Assembly (NCBI RefSeq): GCF_041260155.1
Contig: NC_091931.1
Span: 10,149,861 to 10,213,860 of the forward strand
Reading direction: 5' to 3'
DNA length: 64,000 bases
Source: Ptychodera flava
Taxonomy: Eukaryota; Hemichordata; Enteropneusta; Ptychoderidae
Shown here: positions 35,401 to 47,206 of the stretch, one piece after another
Numbering within the stretch: the first letter of the stretch is position 1
Layout: the number at the start of each line of letters is the position of its first letter
Made by a program: the position numbers and the translations under genes
Notes under the pieces: model-generated
Told to the model about the DNA's origin: nothing
The model's input: only the letters and a program-made list of their open reading frames with translations
Database searches by the model: none

Positions 35401-37681
35401 AAGTTTTGGCTCTGTTGAACCATCTCCTATGTCATCGCAAGCATCATTTCCATTATCACTATCAGGTGTGTCTACGGTAAGTGCATTCATGATAGCTCAG
35501 GTACTTTGATTCCATAGGGCTGTATTTTATGGGATGTGGGTATAATGCCAGTATTAGGTTTATGGGATATGGGTATAATGCCAGTATTAGGTTTATGGGA
35601 TATGGGTATAATGCCAGTATTAGGTTTATGGGATGTGGGTATAATGCCAGTATTAGGTTTATGGGATGTGGGTATAATGCCAGTATTAGGTTTATGGGAT
35701 GTGGATATAATGCCAGTATTAGGTTTATGGGATGTGGGTGGTATTAGGTGGAGCTTCTGTGCCTTTCCAGTACTGTGTTTATTCAAAGAACTTACCATTG
35801 TGCATTCAAATTTTACACGCAAGGCATCTGTTTCAACAAAGTTTACCATACATTTAATGTAACGCTACAGCTTAGATAGCAAAGTATATAATGTGGTGCA
35901 TAGTTTATTTTCTGTCGACAACAGTGTGGTTAAATATAAAGTATACTTGTTCTCCAGGGAAATATTATTCAAACTCTCACTGTCACAATAGTTATCAAAG
36001 TCACATAAAATCTAGTTAGCTCTTACAAAAGAAATCTGTAGCCTGTTTCAATGAGATGCTATATATATTCAGCAGTTTATGTTTTCTTAATGCTTCACAG
36101 CTTTCCAGTATAAGAAGCAACAAAAGCTCTTCAATAGAGTATGTTCATGAGGAGCAGGGAAAAACTGAAGATTTGGTAGATGGGAAGGAGGACAGAGACA
36201 ATGATGCAGATGATATTTTTGAGGCAGATGAAGATCAAAATTCTGACTGTGAAGAGACAACCTGCACTGACAAGGTGAGGAATAAGCAAGAATGGGCTTG
36301 TCATTGAGTTTCAAATTCAAATCGTTAGTACTGTGAATGATCTTCCCATTTGATGTTCCAGCATTTTCCTTGCACTTCATTAACGTGACTGAAAAATTCA
36401 TATCGTATCACACAAACATTTAAGTTCTCCACTCTTTTTGACTTTGCAAAAGAAAGTTGATTATCAAAGCTTGCAAAACTTACATTGGTTAATTTTCAAC
36501 AGACACTTCCAAACTGTATCCTGTCGCAATGTTCGGAAAAATGGGTATAACTAACTATTTTGGTAAGAATGGTAGCTGCTTAGCTGTAGTGAGAAGAACT
36601 TGGTGTCATTTACAAGAAAAAACCATAGTAACTCAAAGTCAGCAGCATCTATACATCTCGGAGTATTGTTTGTCTTAAGTAGAAACCTTTCTCATTGAAG
36701 TTTTTGAAACATATAAGAAAAAGGGTTTAATACAACACAGGAGGAATCTATTATGAAAACGCAAGAATCTTTTACAAATTGTACCACTGGTTTTGGCAAT
36801 GAGTATTGCACTCTATTGCACTCTACCATTGCTGCATCATATACAACAGATTGAAATTCAGCAGTGTATTCGAGATTTGCTGGTAGTCCTCATTCCATCA
36901 CATTATCTGTTGGCCAATTTGAATTGCTTCAGCTTGATGGATTTTTAAACACAATGCACTTTACAGGTCGATGACAACTTGTTTGAATCAAAGGAATCAT
37001 GTGCTCAGCCACAGCAAAAAGTGATCTCACACCTGTTCAGAAGGATCACACCTGAAAAGAATGAAGCAACCAAAGCTAATTCCCAAAGAAGGTATGTACC
37101 GTGAATATGCATGCACTTATCATTGACAGTGTCTACGTCTGTACATCACCTTCACTCTACAAACACAAAGTGATGTATAGGGTTAAAATCAATCCTTTCA
37201 TCACCCACAAGTATGTGTGTTACAATCTCATTGTTTTCAATAGGATTAATGGATCCATATGCTAGGAGTTGTGGGTGAGAGGGTTAAGGAGGTGGATTTT
37301 CAAAAATATTGATACGCAGAATTCATTATTTAGCTAGGAGAAAAAAATTAACCTGTACTATCTGTATTTGTTAATCAAGATGATAATCAGTAAGAAATTA
37401 CACTCTTGAGATAGGGGTGCTGAAATACACAAAAGCTGTACACACTCAAATTGTTGCAAAGAAAACGCTTATACTAAGTGCAATACTTATTGTTAAATGT
37501 ATATCGGTATGGCAGGCTCTGAAAAGTTTGTCAAAAGTGATCGACATCCAATCAGTGTGTGAAATAATTCTATCTGATAATCAGTATACAAACTTTATAT
37601 TTCAGAGTGTTGGCTAGTTGCTCAGTTGAAGGAGAAGCAAACTTCAGTCAACTTTTTACAGATGATGGCATTTTTCTATAG
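32484..37681 (+). CDS. Unrecognised 795-aa nuclear protein with N-terminal HMG-box-like domain (6 coding exons)
   Basis: Coding exons are 32484-32704, 33373-33591, 33904-35476, 36101-36274, 36967-37091 and 37606-37681. All have GT-AG borders and their phases join exactly (2388 nt, 795 codons plus stop). Residues 18-70 look like a divergent HMG box: basic start, REYYKMFLNKER helix, LTPQQIARRVKSTWQAM helix, then a KKKK run. HMG boxes bind and bend DNA or chromatin. The long third exon encodes a low-complexity, Ser/Thr- and Lys-rich region with a RRSPRIK motif, followed by an acidic stretch (exon 4, rich in Asp/Glu) and a short C-terminus ending FSQLFTDDGIFL. The pattern suggests a chromatin or chromosome-cycle protein, and RRSPR-type motifs occur in cohesin regulators such as sororin, but I do not recognise an orthologue. 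The 5' end of coding exon 1 carries untranslated sequence from acceptor 32464. Candidate poly(A) signals lie at 38664 and 38821. Confidence 0.75.
35526..35746. repeat. 33-bp minisatellite in an intron of the HMG-box-like gene
   Basis: About seven near-identical 33-bp units (core TTTATGGGATGTGGGTATAA) lie 50 bp downstream of the donor at 35477. Because 33 is divisible by 3 and the unit has few stops, several frames stay open on both strands, giving false ORFs of 72-120 residues. Confidence 0.9.
37190..37287. mobile_element. TTAA MITE, CACCCACAA subfamily
   Basis: CCTTTCATCACCCACAA pairs with TTGTGGGTGAGAGGGTTAA. The centre TCAATAGGATTAATGGATC resembles the copy at 61531-61620. It lies in the last intron of the HMG-box-like gene. 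Confidence 0.65.
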
Positions 37682-37751
37682 ACCATGAAGTCAGCTGTTC
37701 AACTTAAGGGCCACTTTTGAGTTTTTTTCACTATATTAGTTTTGTTTGTAA

Positions 37752-38000
37752 TGTCAACTACAGTTTTTGTTCTACTCCCCATGGCACGTTAAGATACACA
37801 GTATTCAGCTTGACAACTCAGCCTGTACATGTATGGACTGCATTGTTATTGCCATTGTCATTGTTCACAAGTGAATTCTGGTATGGACTAGAATTCAAAT
37901 GTACAGAATGATGGAGCATTCTTAACGTATCAGGCTGTGTTACCAAGCTAAATAGTTGGTGTGTCAACATGCTTTGGATTTTATATCAAGAACTTGCAAT
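37752..38000. mobile_element. Palindromic MITE, CTACTCCC family, in the 3' UTR region of the HMG-box-like gene
   Basis: The left arm is well preserved (TTTGTTCTACTCCCCATGGC, GATACACAGTATTCAGCTTG, CAGCCTGTACATG), with the central palindrome GAATTCTGG/CTAGAATTC. The right arm is diverged and ends near TATCAAGAAC. Confidence 0.7.
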
Positions 38001-39479
38001 TGACAAGTATTACAAAAACTGAAAAATAATCACAAGTTTTAGGTACTGGCTCTTTAAATTTGCTTCGAGGAAAAAGTCCGAAACAATGCATTTTATATTT
38101 TGTGGAGAATCATTGATTTTTTTGGACCTGACTACCCAGGCACTGTACCCACTCTGACAGAATGGTGCACTTTTACCGAGATACCAAAAGGCTACACTTT
38201 TGCTGTTCAGCTTACCAGTATGTTTGTGAAGACATGCAGATACTCTTAATTTTCATCCTATTCGTGTTGGAAAAACACTGCTGAATGTCAACAAATTTTG
38301 GTTGTTGTGATTGTTTTGTGTTTGAATTACAGTACAAGTATAGGTTTTAACAATGGAGTATACTTTTAACAATGTACCAGTAGAAGTTAAAACTAACATT
38401 GTGAAAGAAAACGGTAAAACTTTATGTACTTTCCCAGTTGAAATTGTTCCCTTTCAGTTTTGATGTGTTGTTAGAAAGTTCACTTGACTTGAATTGGCTT
38501 TATTGTCTACACAATTTCACTTGTTGGAACCATGTATTGTTGATCTACAAATGTGCAACTATTGATGTACCAGCTCCAGTGATAAGCATTTTACAACTTC
38601 TGACAGTCATACTTGACCATGGTACAAACCACCCTGTTCAACATACAGCAGATCTCTTCTTGTAATAAAGTATGATTGCTTTCAAAATAACTGTTTCTGA
38701 TATTGAAAAAGACTTAAAGACTGATATTTTAAGAGTGTTGTCAATAGTTTTCCCTTCAATGTGATTTGCATGTCCTGAAGATTTTATTGTTGTTTTACAA
38801 AGAGTTTTTGTATTCTATTCAATAAAACGTTATATTGCATTCTTGCCCCATTGTGTTACCGCACTACAGTATTTTATTGTATAAAGCAATAACTATATGA
38901 CAGTGGAAGTGATGTCCTAGATAGGGACCATGCATCACTTGAAATTATTAGTGTCATTAAAGGTAAACGTCACTGCAAATTTTGATTTGTCTATATATGG
39001 TAATGAGTGCCAGTCAAGTTTACTGTAATTATAAAACTGCAGTAGCACTACATAGTTTTATTATAGAAATAAAGGGCGGCGCCCCGACCATTAACGTTTA
39101 TTTATGGGCAAGGCTGAGAGGAAAGCTAAAATTAACATGTGAAGCTTGCCGAGCCTGTTAATTTTGGCTTTCCTCTTGCCTGTGCCCATAGATAAATGTG
39201 AATGGTCAGGACGGATTCTGTTATTTCCATTATGTAATCAACAAACCCAAGAAAACCGCAAAATTTACGAAAATTTCCCCTGCGAAAGACAACAGAATGC
39301 ACTGTCACCCGCTCTAAAAATTTAGCAAATCCAGAGATTTTTTTGAAAAAAGTAGTTAAACTTGGCCCACAAGTGCTCCATTTTAAATTGTGATTGATTA
39401 TCTTTGTACAAATCACAATTTACATTTTAGCTGCAAAGTTATCATGTAACAATAATGTGAGTGGTTACTCCCCTGAGTG

Positions 39480-40330
39480 TCAAAAATACTGTAAAACAGT
39501 CTTTATAACCAGCCAAGTCTGTCAATTCACTTAAATTTAAGATGCCCCAATTTAAACTTTTCCCCATATTTACCTTGGTAAGGATAGCATTTTAGCTGAA
39601 TTAAAGACCTGCTGATTGCAATGAAAATCCAAAAGCTGTGCACTTAACCCCTTGACTGCCAGTCTATTTTTGTCCCCTTTATAAAATAAACCCCAGTCAA
39701 TTTTTCTAAGATTTTTGTCAAAATTTTGAGAAAAATCTGTAGCAAATGAAATGTGATGTCTATTTGGTCCAAAATTATCAAAAAATTATAGAAAAATTCA
39801 TAAAAATTGATAAAATTTTGCAGTAAATTTTGGCAGGAGAAAATTACAGTGCTCAAAGGGTTAATTCATAGAGTTTTACAGTATTCATCAGATTTTCTGG
39901 GCAAGCTTTGAGTTAAAATAGTGCAAGCCTCAAGCGTGAAAAACTTGCTCAAACTTCTCATAGAAATTTTCAGGCACTCTATAGCAGTTATATACATGTA
40001 GCAGTCAAGACACCCCCCCAGGGTCAAAAATACTGTAAAACAGTCTTTATAACCAGCCAAGTCTGTCAATTCACTAAAATTTAAGATGCCCCTAATTTAA
40101 ACTTTTCCCCATATTTACCTTGGTAAGGATAGCATTTTAGCTGAATTAAAGACCTGCTGATTGCAATGAAAATCCAAAAATGCTTAAAAGCCGTGCACGT
40201 AATTCATGGAGTTTACAGTATTCGTCAGATTTTCTGGGCAAGCTTTGAGTTAAAATAGTGCAAGCCTCAAGGGTGACAGAAACTTGCTGAAACTTCTAAT
40301 AGAAATTTTCACGCACTCTATTTCAAATAT
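39480..40330. repeat. Tandem duplication of a repeat segment (about 290 bp per unit)
   Basis: Copy 1 (about 39482-39965, including an inserted element) and copy 2 (about 40024-40315) share AACAGTCTTTATAACCAGCC, CTGAATTAAAGACCTGCTGA, AGATTTTCTGGGCAAGC and AGTTAAAATAGTGCAAGCC almost without change. Only copy 1 holds the 221-bp TTAA-flanked insertion. Confidence 0.9.
39644..39864. mobile_element. TTAA-flanked MITE (piggyBac-like termini), inside duplication copy 1
   Basis: The element starts TTAACCCCTTGA and ends TCAAAGGGTTAA. In the duplicate copy the site reads GTGCACGTAATTC with no insertion, so borders and target are visible by direct comparison. CCCTTT-type termini with TTAA duplication are the piggyBac signature. 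Confidence 0.85.
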
Positions 40331-40332
40331 CA

Positions 40333-40574
40333 AGGGTCACCTTTCAAATTTTGGCACACTAAAACTAATTACAATACATTTACCAATATTTGAAATTCAA
40401 AATGACCACCATCATATTAACTGTATGGGGAAAAAACTAAATTTTCAATTTTCAAAAAAAAAGCTTAAAATGATGAAAACTATTAGTTTCAAACACAAGT
40501 GGCAGACCAGAAAAGTTCTAAAAAATTTGAGCCAGGCATTCAAATATTAGATCCTGAGGTGCATTCCACCTTAA
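40333..40574. mobile_element. TTAAGGTAGAATG-type MITE, partial copy
   Basis: It shares GAAATTCAAAATGACCACCA and the terminal GGTGCATTCCACCTTAA with the copies at 5587 and 52461. It is continuous on its left with the tandem duplication, so that duplication may be part of the same family. Confidence 0.6.
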
Positions 40575-40849
40575 TATTTTAAAAATACCATCAAGGACAG
40601 AGTGCTCATATTTGGTTTGAATTGGTACATCAAGAAATATTTAAACCAGAAAAACAAGAATGACAAAAGTAATAAGGTCTGAAACTTTAGGTACTGGAGG
40701 TCAACTTTAGGAACAGGCTTAGCAGAGGAATGTTTCAACACAGTCCTTCATGGTTTCAGCAGGTCTACCAATATGTATCAGTTCATGAACAATGACAGGA
40801 ACTGACTCAAGGTCAGCCTGTTTCAGTCACTGCCACCACTCCTACACAT

Positions 40850-41135
40850 AATAGGAACACTGCATACAATAGGTTACAGATTACAGAATCTCCACCTCAG
40901 ATGTGTGGGCTGTTTTAGTTAATGCCACCACTCCTGCACATTTGCAGGATTTCCCCTTTTTCTTACCTCATTTGCATATTTTTGACACTGACATGTTCAT
41001 TTGACCAACGTCACACCTCAACCCCTGGGTCTACCTGTACACCAAATACTGTGATGGTAGGTGCGGCGGTTTGGGAGCTTTTGCATGTGACGGACATAAA
41101 TCCGCACATACATACAGACGCCACTGTAAATTGTT
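40850..41135. mobile_element. 3' end of a tandem-array element, short copy
   Basis: TTACCTCATTTGCATA, CTGTACACCAAAT and GACGGACATA...CATACATACAGACGCC recur at 61068-61250, where the same terminus follows a longer array. Confidence 0.6.
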
Positions 41136-42283
41136 TCTCATAGATCTCCTTTCCTTATTATGTCATGGGATAAGTTATTAGTATGGATGACAACAAATGA
41201 AAATGTTGAAGATGATTTTCCTGACTTGAGAAAAAATATTAACATCAGCAAAGATTTGTGGCAATTCATGGGATCATTTTCTTGACTCTTTGGAGTTTTA
41301 TCACTCCCAGAATGAACAAATACAGCATAGCAGAGGATCAATATCATGACATCATGATCAATCCATCGTGTCTCAGAGACAGAGACTCTGTTTCATTAAA
41401 CTTTAATGTCCCAGTATTCCAAGCAGCAGATTGGTAACATCACAAACCATCTAAAAAATTCAATTACAAAGTACCCTATTAACAGTAATTACAGTTAAAG
41501 TCACATAAAGAGATTCTTTATAGATAGTTTATTTTCATAGTTTTTACAAAAAGTATTGGAATTGATGGTTTTCGAAACAATTTTAAGTTAATGACATTAT
41601 GACTCTAAACAGGACAGGACATTTTTTTCTTGACGGAGTATTATTTGGCAGCGGTGAATTCATTTAGTCTCCAACCCCAACCATTGTCACTACAACATAA
41701 TACGAATACGTACTGTACCTGAGGATCATTTCCAACACAAAGAGACATGTTATATCCCTTTATTTTGTACATACACCAACTGTTATGTGTACACCAACCC
41801 TACCACACTGAACATGAAATGAAGAACTGAGTAACAACGATATAGGCCTCTGCAGATTATTGGAAAAAAGTCTGTAAAGTCATACAGATCTGTCAAGTTC
41901 TTCACTCGTTTTTGGAAAGCTAATGTAAATCCTCCTATGGTTAAAATTCTAGCAATCTATACTGGATTACAATATCTAGTTTTCAAGTATCCGGTGACTT
42001 TGTGAAATGGTAAATCTAGATTGATACAAAACAGTACAAGTCAAAAAAAATTGATAATTCCGTTGCTCATTTATCTTATGAGACACAGGAAACTTCAAAA
42101 GAAAAAAGTCAAGTCCGGTTTGTCTGTGATATTAAAAAGATCACCCATTACTAGGAAGTGGACAGTATTGTTTCATTCTGGGCAAATAACATTTCACTAG
42201 TTTGTAGTACAGAAACTTGTCTACGTAAAGTAAACATCAAATAAACAGGAAAACAAAAGTTGACATGGAGAGAGTCCGGAGAC

Positions 42284-45200
42284 TCATTTTTTGGAAGTTC
42301 CAAACCCTGAGAATCCCATCATTGCCATCATGTCAGGATCTGCATTGTAACTCAAATCATCCGTGGCTTTCCTTTTTCTCTCTTTGCGGACTTCTTTTCT
42401 GTATGCCTTCTGTTTTTCTTCCTGAACAATGCAAAGGATATGAGAAAACATATGACTTTATACACTCACACAATTTCCTTGAATTTAAAAACATAAATTC
42501 GTAACATGGACCAACATCTGAGAGCAGTTTCATTGGATAATGCAGAATACACCAACAATATGAATACTGTTACGAACAAATCAGGTGGATAGGGGCTGAT
42601 TTTTTATTTTTGATTGAAAGACATTCTACCGGTACTTATTCTTCCTGTCACTCAAACATCATGAAATACAAAGTATTCCCCTTGTAACTCCACGTAATTG
42701 TAAATTGTTGACAAATTAATTCAAGCCTGGACTAGAATTTTTTTGTCAACAACAATATTTGAAAATACAGATAGAGGTCATGTTGACACATTTAACACCA
42801 GGCATCATTGTGGGATCACAAGAAACTGTCTGTTACAAATACGACCAAAATGACAGAACACACATCACAAGTTACACCTGTAAGGATGCCTTTTCATTTC
42901 TTTGAAACAAGTATTTGATGCTGAAAAATTCGAGCTGAAACATGCAATTCACACATACCTCTTCCCTAAGTTCTTCCATTCTCTGTTCAAAGTCGTACTC
43001 TTTCTTCTTTTCTTCCATCTTTTTCTTGTTGAGTTCAAATCGTTTTTTGACTTGGTCAAGCGACGACCTTTCAACTCTCATGGACATCCCTAAGTTCCTT
43101 TGATCTGTTTAAACACATCAGAAGAGATGCAAATTTGTGGATAGACAGAGCTGCTGTTTTTCATTGTTCAAAACAAATTTTGAAGCCTACTTGACCTCCA
43201 ACCAAATTAATTATGTTGAAAGTCTCATCAGTGTAACATCTACCAGTATGATAATAATCTTTGGTAACTTTTCTGACTTTCTGTATGACAAAACCATTGT
43301 AAAAGGTCAATTCCACAGCAAGTAACACACGGCCAAATTTGCATAGTCTTTTGTGATGCAGTGCAATCTTTATCACTCGTTCGGGTGAATTTTCACTGAC
43401 CCAGGCATAGGGATAGGTGTGATGTTTGCAGTTCAGAAAGAGATTTTGACGCAGTATTGAAATCAAGACGACAACTTACGTTTCTTTCCATTGATGTGAT
43501 CGAGGAAATTGATGGAATCTTTCACAACACAGTCACACACATTGCAGTAATAGCCACCTTGCTGCGAGGATGGCGTGGTCTTTGTTATCACCTGAGACTT
43601 TCCAAGCTTGGATTCAAGATCTACTTTGTACTCTCTCTGTTTCAAATACTCTCTTCGTACTGGCGGTTCTTTCTTGCCCTTCTCTGTAAAAGTGAATGCA
43701 AAAGAAAATGGCATACTTTAGGATACAAGTTTGGAGGGAAATACTTGTATACATCAAAAGGTGCATGGTGATCAGTGTTGGAATAATATTTATTTGTGTT
43801 AATATTTGTTTCATTACTCAAAACGGTAACCAGGTAACCGTTACCATGGTCCCTGCTCAGTACACCATAGAGATCACACAATTGTAAACCAGTGGCGTTA
43901 CTGGTCATCCAAACTACTTTCTGTTAGGGGATGGTAGCTATAGCTTTTGATTTTTTTTTTGGGTGCATTTTAGTTTTTAATGCCGTCAACAGTGTATTAT
44001 TCTTCTCCCTACTGCATGTTGAGATACATAGCATTCAACTTGTCAGCTCAGCCTGAACAGCATTGTTATCGTTGGCAAGCGAATTCTGGTCTGGATTAGA
44101 ATTAAAGGTGGTGGTTGTCGCGCTGCACATGCTCGTGACAGGGTTCCTCCTAATGTAAACATATCCAAGAACGCCACACTAAGTTACAGGTTGATTACAA
44201 TGGTTGCGATATTGCCACTTGTTAAAACAGCGGCCGGTCTGTCACAAGCATTCCCACTTTACAAAGCTAACAAGCAATAACTGGTCAATTAATCTGAGTT
44301 AAATATCTGCTGAATATTGAACAGGAATTACGCACTGTACTGAGATCACATTTGATCATGATTTCCTTGAATTGCGCTCGGCAACTCATCGCTCGAGCAT
44401 ACTTGAGAGCACTTACCAGTAGGCATGTTACAGTAATATGCCCACACACTATCAAATGACCGGGCTCTAGTCCATGACATCGCTAGCCAAGACGAGAGTT
44501 TTATTTCCAGAGGCCAAACAGGAGTCCAGTTGACAACAACGCAAGTGACAGAAATCTACAGCTTGCAGAGCAATGCCCGCTGCAGCAACTGACCAAGGAG
44601 AATCTGTTCCGCGGTCTGCTTGAATGTCCGGTGTCAAGAGAGCCAGGTATATGGAGCACCCCATTCAGCTGTGGAGAATTCAACTCCGCTATGAAGTTTG
44701 CCCCCATGGTTTGGTGCAACTGAGAATTCCGAGTACAGGTATCAAGTCAAGCGAAGGACCTTTCATAGGTCTTTTGTGGGTTTATCTAATTTGAACGAGG
44801 ATTCAGACCTGCCAAGCACTCGGAGGTAAAGTTGCAGCTTTAGACGGACACTAGGCCGCACTGTCATGACTGTTGTAGTCACATGATCTCTTGACACATC
44901 CCTATGCGTAGCCGTGTGATTGTCCCGCCAAATGCTGTGAAAACCCACTCGCTTTGTCTATTTTCCTGTCATTTGATGCCAGGTATAACTATAAGTTAGC
45001 AATTGTGATCAACAGTGTGTCAAGGGTCAAGTCTGTCGCGTGGTCGGATTCTCTTATATCAGTGTATGTCAATGCATAGACAGTAGAGAACTACTGTGTA
45101 TGGTCAACACAGTGACCATTCTCCCTCATAGATGCAACAGCATCTCCCGTGCCCCGCTCTTGCTTGCCGATCATGGTGTGTAATTTTTCTGTGAGGCATT

Positions 45201-47055
45201 CTGCTTGTTGCTTGCCTAAATATATATACAATGTTGATCATTTTAGTGATGTTTTATTACTGTACTGTACATAGCATTGTGTACAACCATATCATGCGCG
45301 CGATCAAACCCAATTTGTTCACCGTGACTGCATGCGGTAAACTCAGCGATATAATATGCTGAGTGTATTATCTCAATGTTTGTAGCCTTACATGAGTTTA
45401 TAAGTAGAAATACACTACATTACTGAAGTTCATTTCCGATCTCAATATTTTACTGTCTGATAATCTTGAGTCTTACAGAGACATTTACAAACTGAGGGAC
45501 CACTTCCATCTCACTACGATGGAAGTTGAGAAGACTTATGATTACAAAAATTTATGTTTATCAACATAAAAGTAGCGCATGCACAGTGCAATGACCACTC
45601 CCTTTTAAAATGTAAACAATAATGGTGCTTTTTATGTGTATGGATGCTGTGTTGACAAACTACACACAGTAATGGCTAGTGCACTTCATTATTATGTCAC
45701 AGCAACAAGATCAAATCATAGACCCTCGAGAAATTTTTCTCGAGGGTCTATGATCAAATCAGCAAATTTCTGTATTTTGCAGCAGTAATGTAGTGTAGGT
45801 GGAACCTATTGAAACTTGTGTTTTGTCAGTAGTACTGAACCATGATTCACTGTAGTTATTCAGTGACAGTCTTTCACAAATATTTGACTGCATTTGAGTT
45901 TTACTCCATTCACGTGACAAGTCATTCTTGATATACATTTTCTTCAGAGGAGTGATTTCAACAAAAAATGTCAGTTGTGACCTTGCAATGATGTAATGAT
46001 ATGCCATGTCAATTTTTCATACCTACTGTGAAAGAAACAGGCTACTGTGAGGATATCTTTCACACATACCACACATTTTCATTCACAAATGTTTATTTCT
46101 TAATGCAATTCTTGTAAATGCGACCAAACTTCAGGCACATGACAATGTTGTATAAGCCTTCATCCATCAATGAGCAAATACTTTTGAAAAGTTGTCTCTC
46201 ATACTGAAAAGAACATGATATGCAAAACAGGGTTAATATTACTTCTTTTGATAGTTGATCTGTACAGTATCTACTCTGATGAATACCTTTTTCTTCTTGT
46301 TCCCTCTCTTCTTTCTCAAGCCGCTCCTTGGCAATTTTTTCATATTCCTCTCTGTCCCATTTTTTACGATGGTCATCAGGTTTCTGCAGGGAGAAGAAAT
46401 TATTTTCTGAATGACTAATACTAAAATGGCTTTGGGCAAAGTGCTACTTATCAGACCCATAGTTACATTTTTCGGACGGTTCCCGAGTAGCTAGACAAGA
46501 TGACATGACACATGATTATATTATCTTTCCTTTTTCCTTTGTATGTTTTTATTTGTAATCTTTACTCCACAGTGGAGGTGCTCCTATACAAAGGAGGGAT
46601 TTATGCATACTGAACTGAACATGACGTACAAATGTCACAAATAAATTTGTTACGCATTGGAACACGCAAACAAGGTGGCGCTCTTCTATGTGAGTAATCC
46701 ATGCCCAACGAGCACATTTATAGCTATCGATTATTCATCTAAACTAACATTTATCACATATATTACAGAGTGCTACGTGTACTCTCAAGGAAAAAGTTAA
46801 TTCCTTCTCTGTGACCATCAAACTTTCAACGGATGAAGCCTGAGTAAGCAGTGAAATTACATGAAGACCGGTCATCCTGCGGTATTGCACTGCCACTATT
46901 TCACATTCAGCGTTTACCATAATGGAAGGGCCCGGCTGTTGAGCGTCACTATGAATGTGTGATAAAACTTGAATGAAAAATATCGTCAAATTTAAACAGC
47001 ATGAAATATGATTGAAAACAAAGAGTGTACAACTCACTGCACTATAAGCCGCCAT
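42284..47055 (-). CDS. ZMAT2: ZMAT2 (Snu23), spliceosomal matrin-type zinc finger protein (5 exons)
   Basis: Minus-strand exons in order are 47055-47038, 46383-46287, 43683-43480, 43104-42959 and 42421-42284. Phases join exactly to 200 codons plus stop, against 199 residues as I recall for human ZMAT2. The protein shows the family blocks: [16 protein letters not shown] near the N-terminus; [11 protein letters not shown]; the matrin-type finger [10 protein letters not shown] with C85, C88, H101 and H107; the basic helix around [16 protein letters not shown]; and the conserved end [16 protein letters not shown]2/Snu23 is a U4/U6.U5 tri-snRNP protein that joins the B complex before spliceosome activation. 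The chosen start lies in AAGATGGCGG. An in-frame ATG 39 bases upstream (47094) would add 13 residues unlike any ZMAT2. It is head to head with the zinc-finger gene at 47207. A minus-strand AATAAA lies at 41764-41759. Confidence 0.97.
42650..42835. mobile_element. Palindromic MITE, CTACTCCC family, in ZMAT2 intron 4
   Basis: Weakly preserved: ATACAAAGTATTCCCCTTG on the left, the TTGTCAACAACAATATTTG centre and AGGTCATGTTGACACATTT on the right. Confidence 0.5.
43985..44110. mobile_element. Palindromic MITE, CTACTCCC family, left half, in ZMAT2 intron 2
   Basis: TTCTCCCTACTGCATGTTGA, CATTCAACTTGTCAGCTCAG and the GAATTCTGGTCTGGATTAG centre match the family. The right half is missing. Confidence 0.6.
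45716..45753. repeat. 38-bp near-perfect palindrome flanked by TCAAA repeats
   Basis: TCATAGACCCTCGAGAAA is followed by its exact complement with a one-base centre. TCAAA lies directly on each side. It could be a minimal MITE or the joined ends left when a larger transposon lost its interior. Located in ZMAT2 intron 2. Confidence 0.8.
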
Positions 47056-47206
47056 CTTGAAAAATTGTTGATGACCCTCTAGGTTCGACAACATTCATAA
47101 CTTCCGGTGTGAGCTAAACCCTCAGTTTAGTGATCTTGGTTGGTTTCCGCTGGGCGACGTTACTCTTCGGTTGCCTGAGCTGAGTTTCTGAATCCTGAGA
47201 TACAAG
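47056..47206. promoter_or_regulatory. Bidirectional promoter between ZMAT2 and the C2H2 zinc-finger gene
   Basis: Only 151 bp separate the two start codons. The interval holds an ETS-type site ACTTCCGG (about 47100-47107) and, spanning the ZMAT2 start, GCCGCCATCTTG (47049-47060), a YY1-type element often found at initiators of TATA-less housekeeping genes. No TATA box is seen. Both 5' UTRs must be very short or overlap in this interval. Confidence 0.6.

Noticed and set aside
35487-35862. Overlapping 72-120-residue frames on both strands
   Set aside because: They are all translations of a 33-bp tandem repeat lying in an intron; the repeat length keeps the frames open.
47056-47094. Upstream in-frame start for ZMAT2
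   Set aside because: It would add 13 residues not seen in the family, and the next ATG has better context and fits the known N-terminus.
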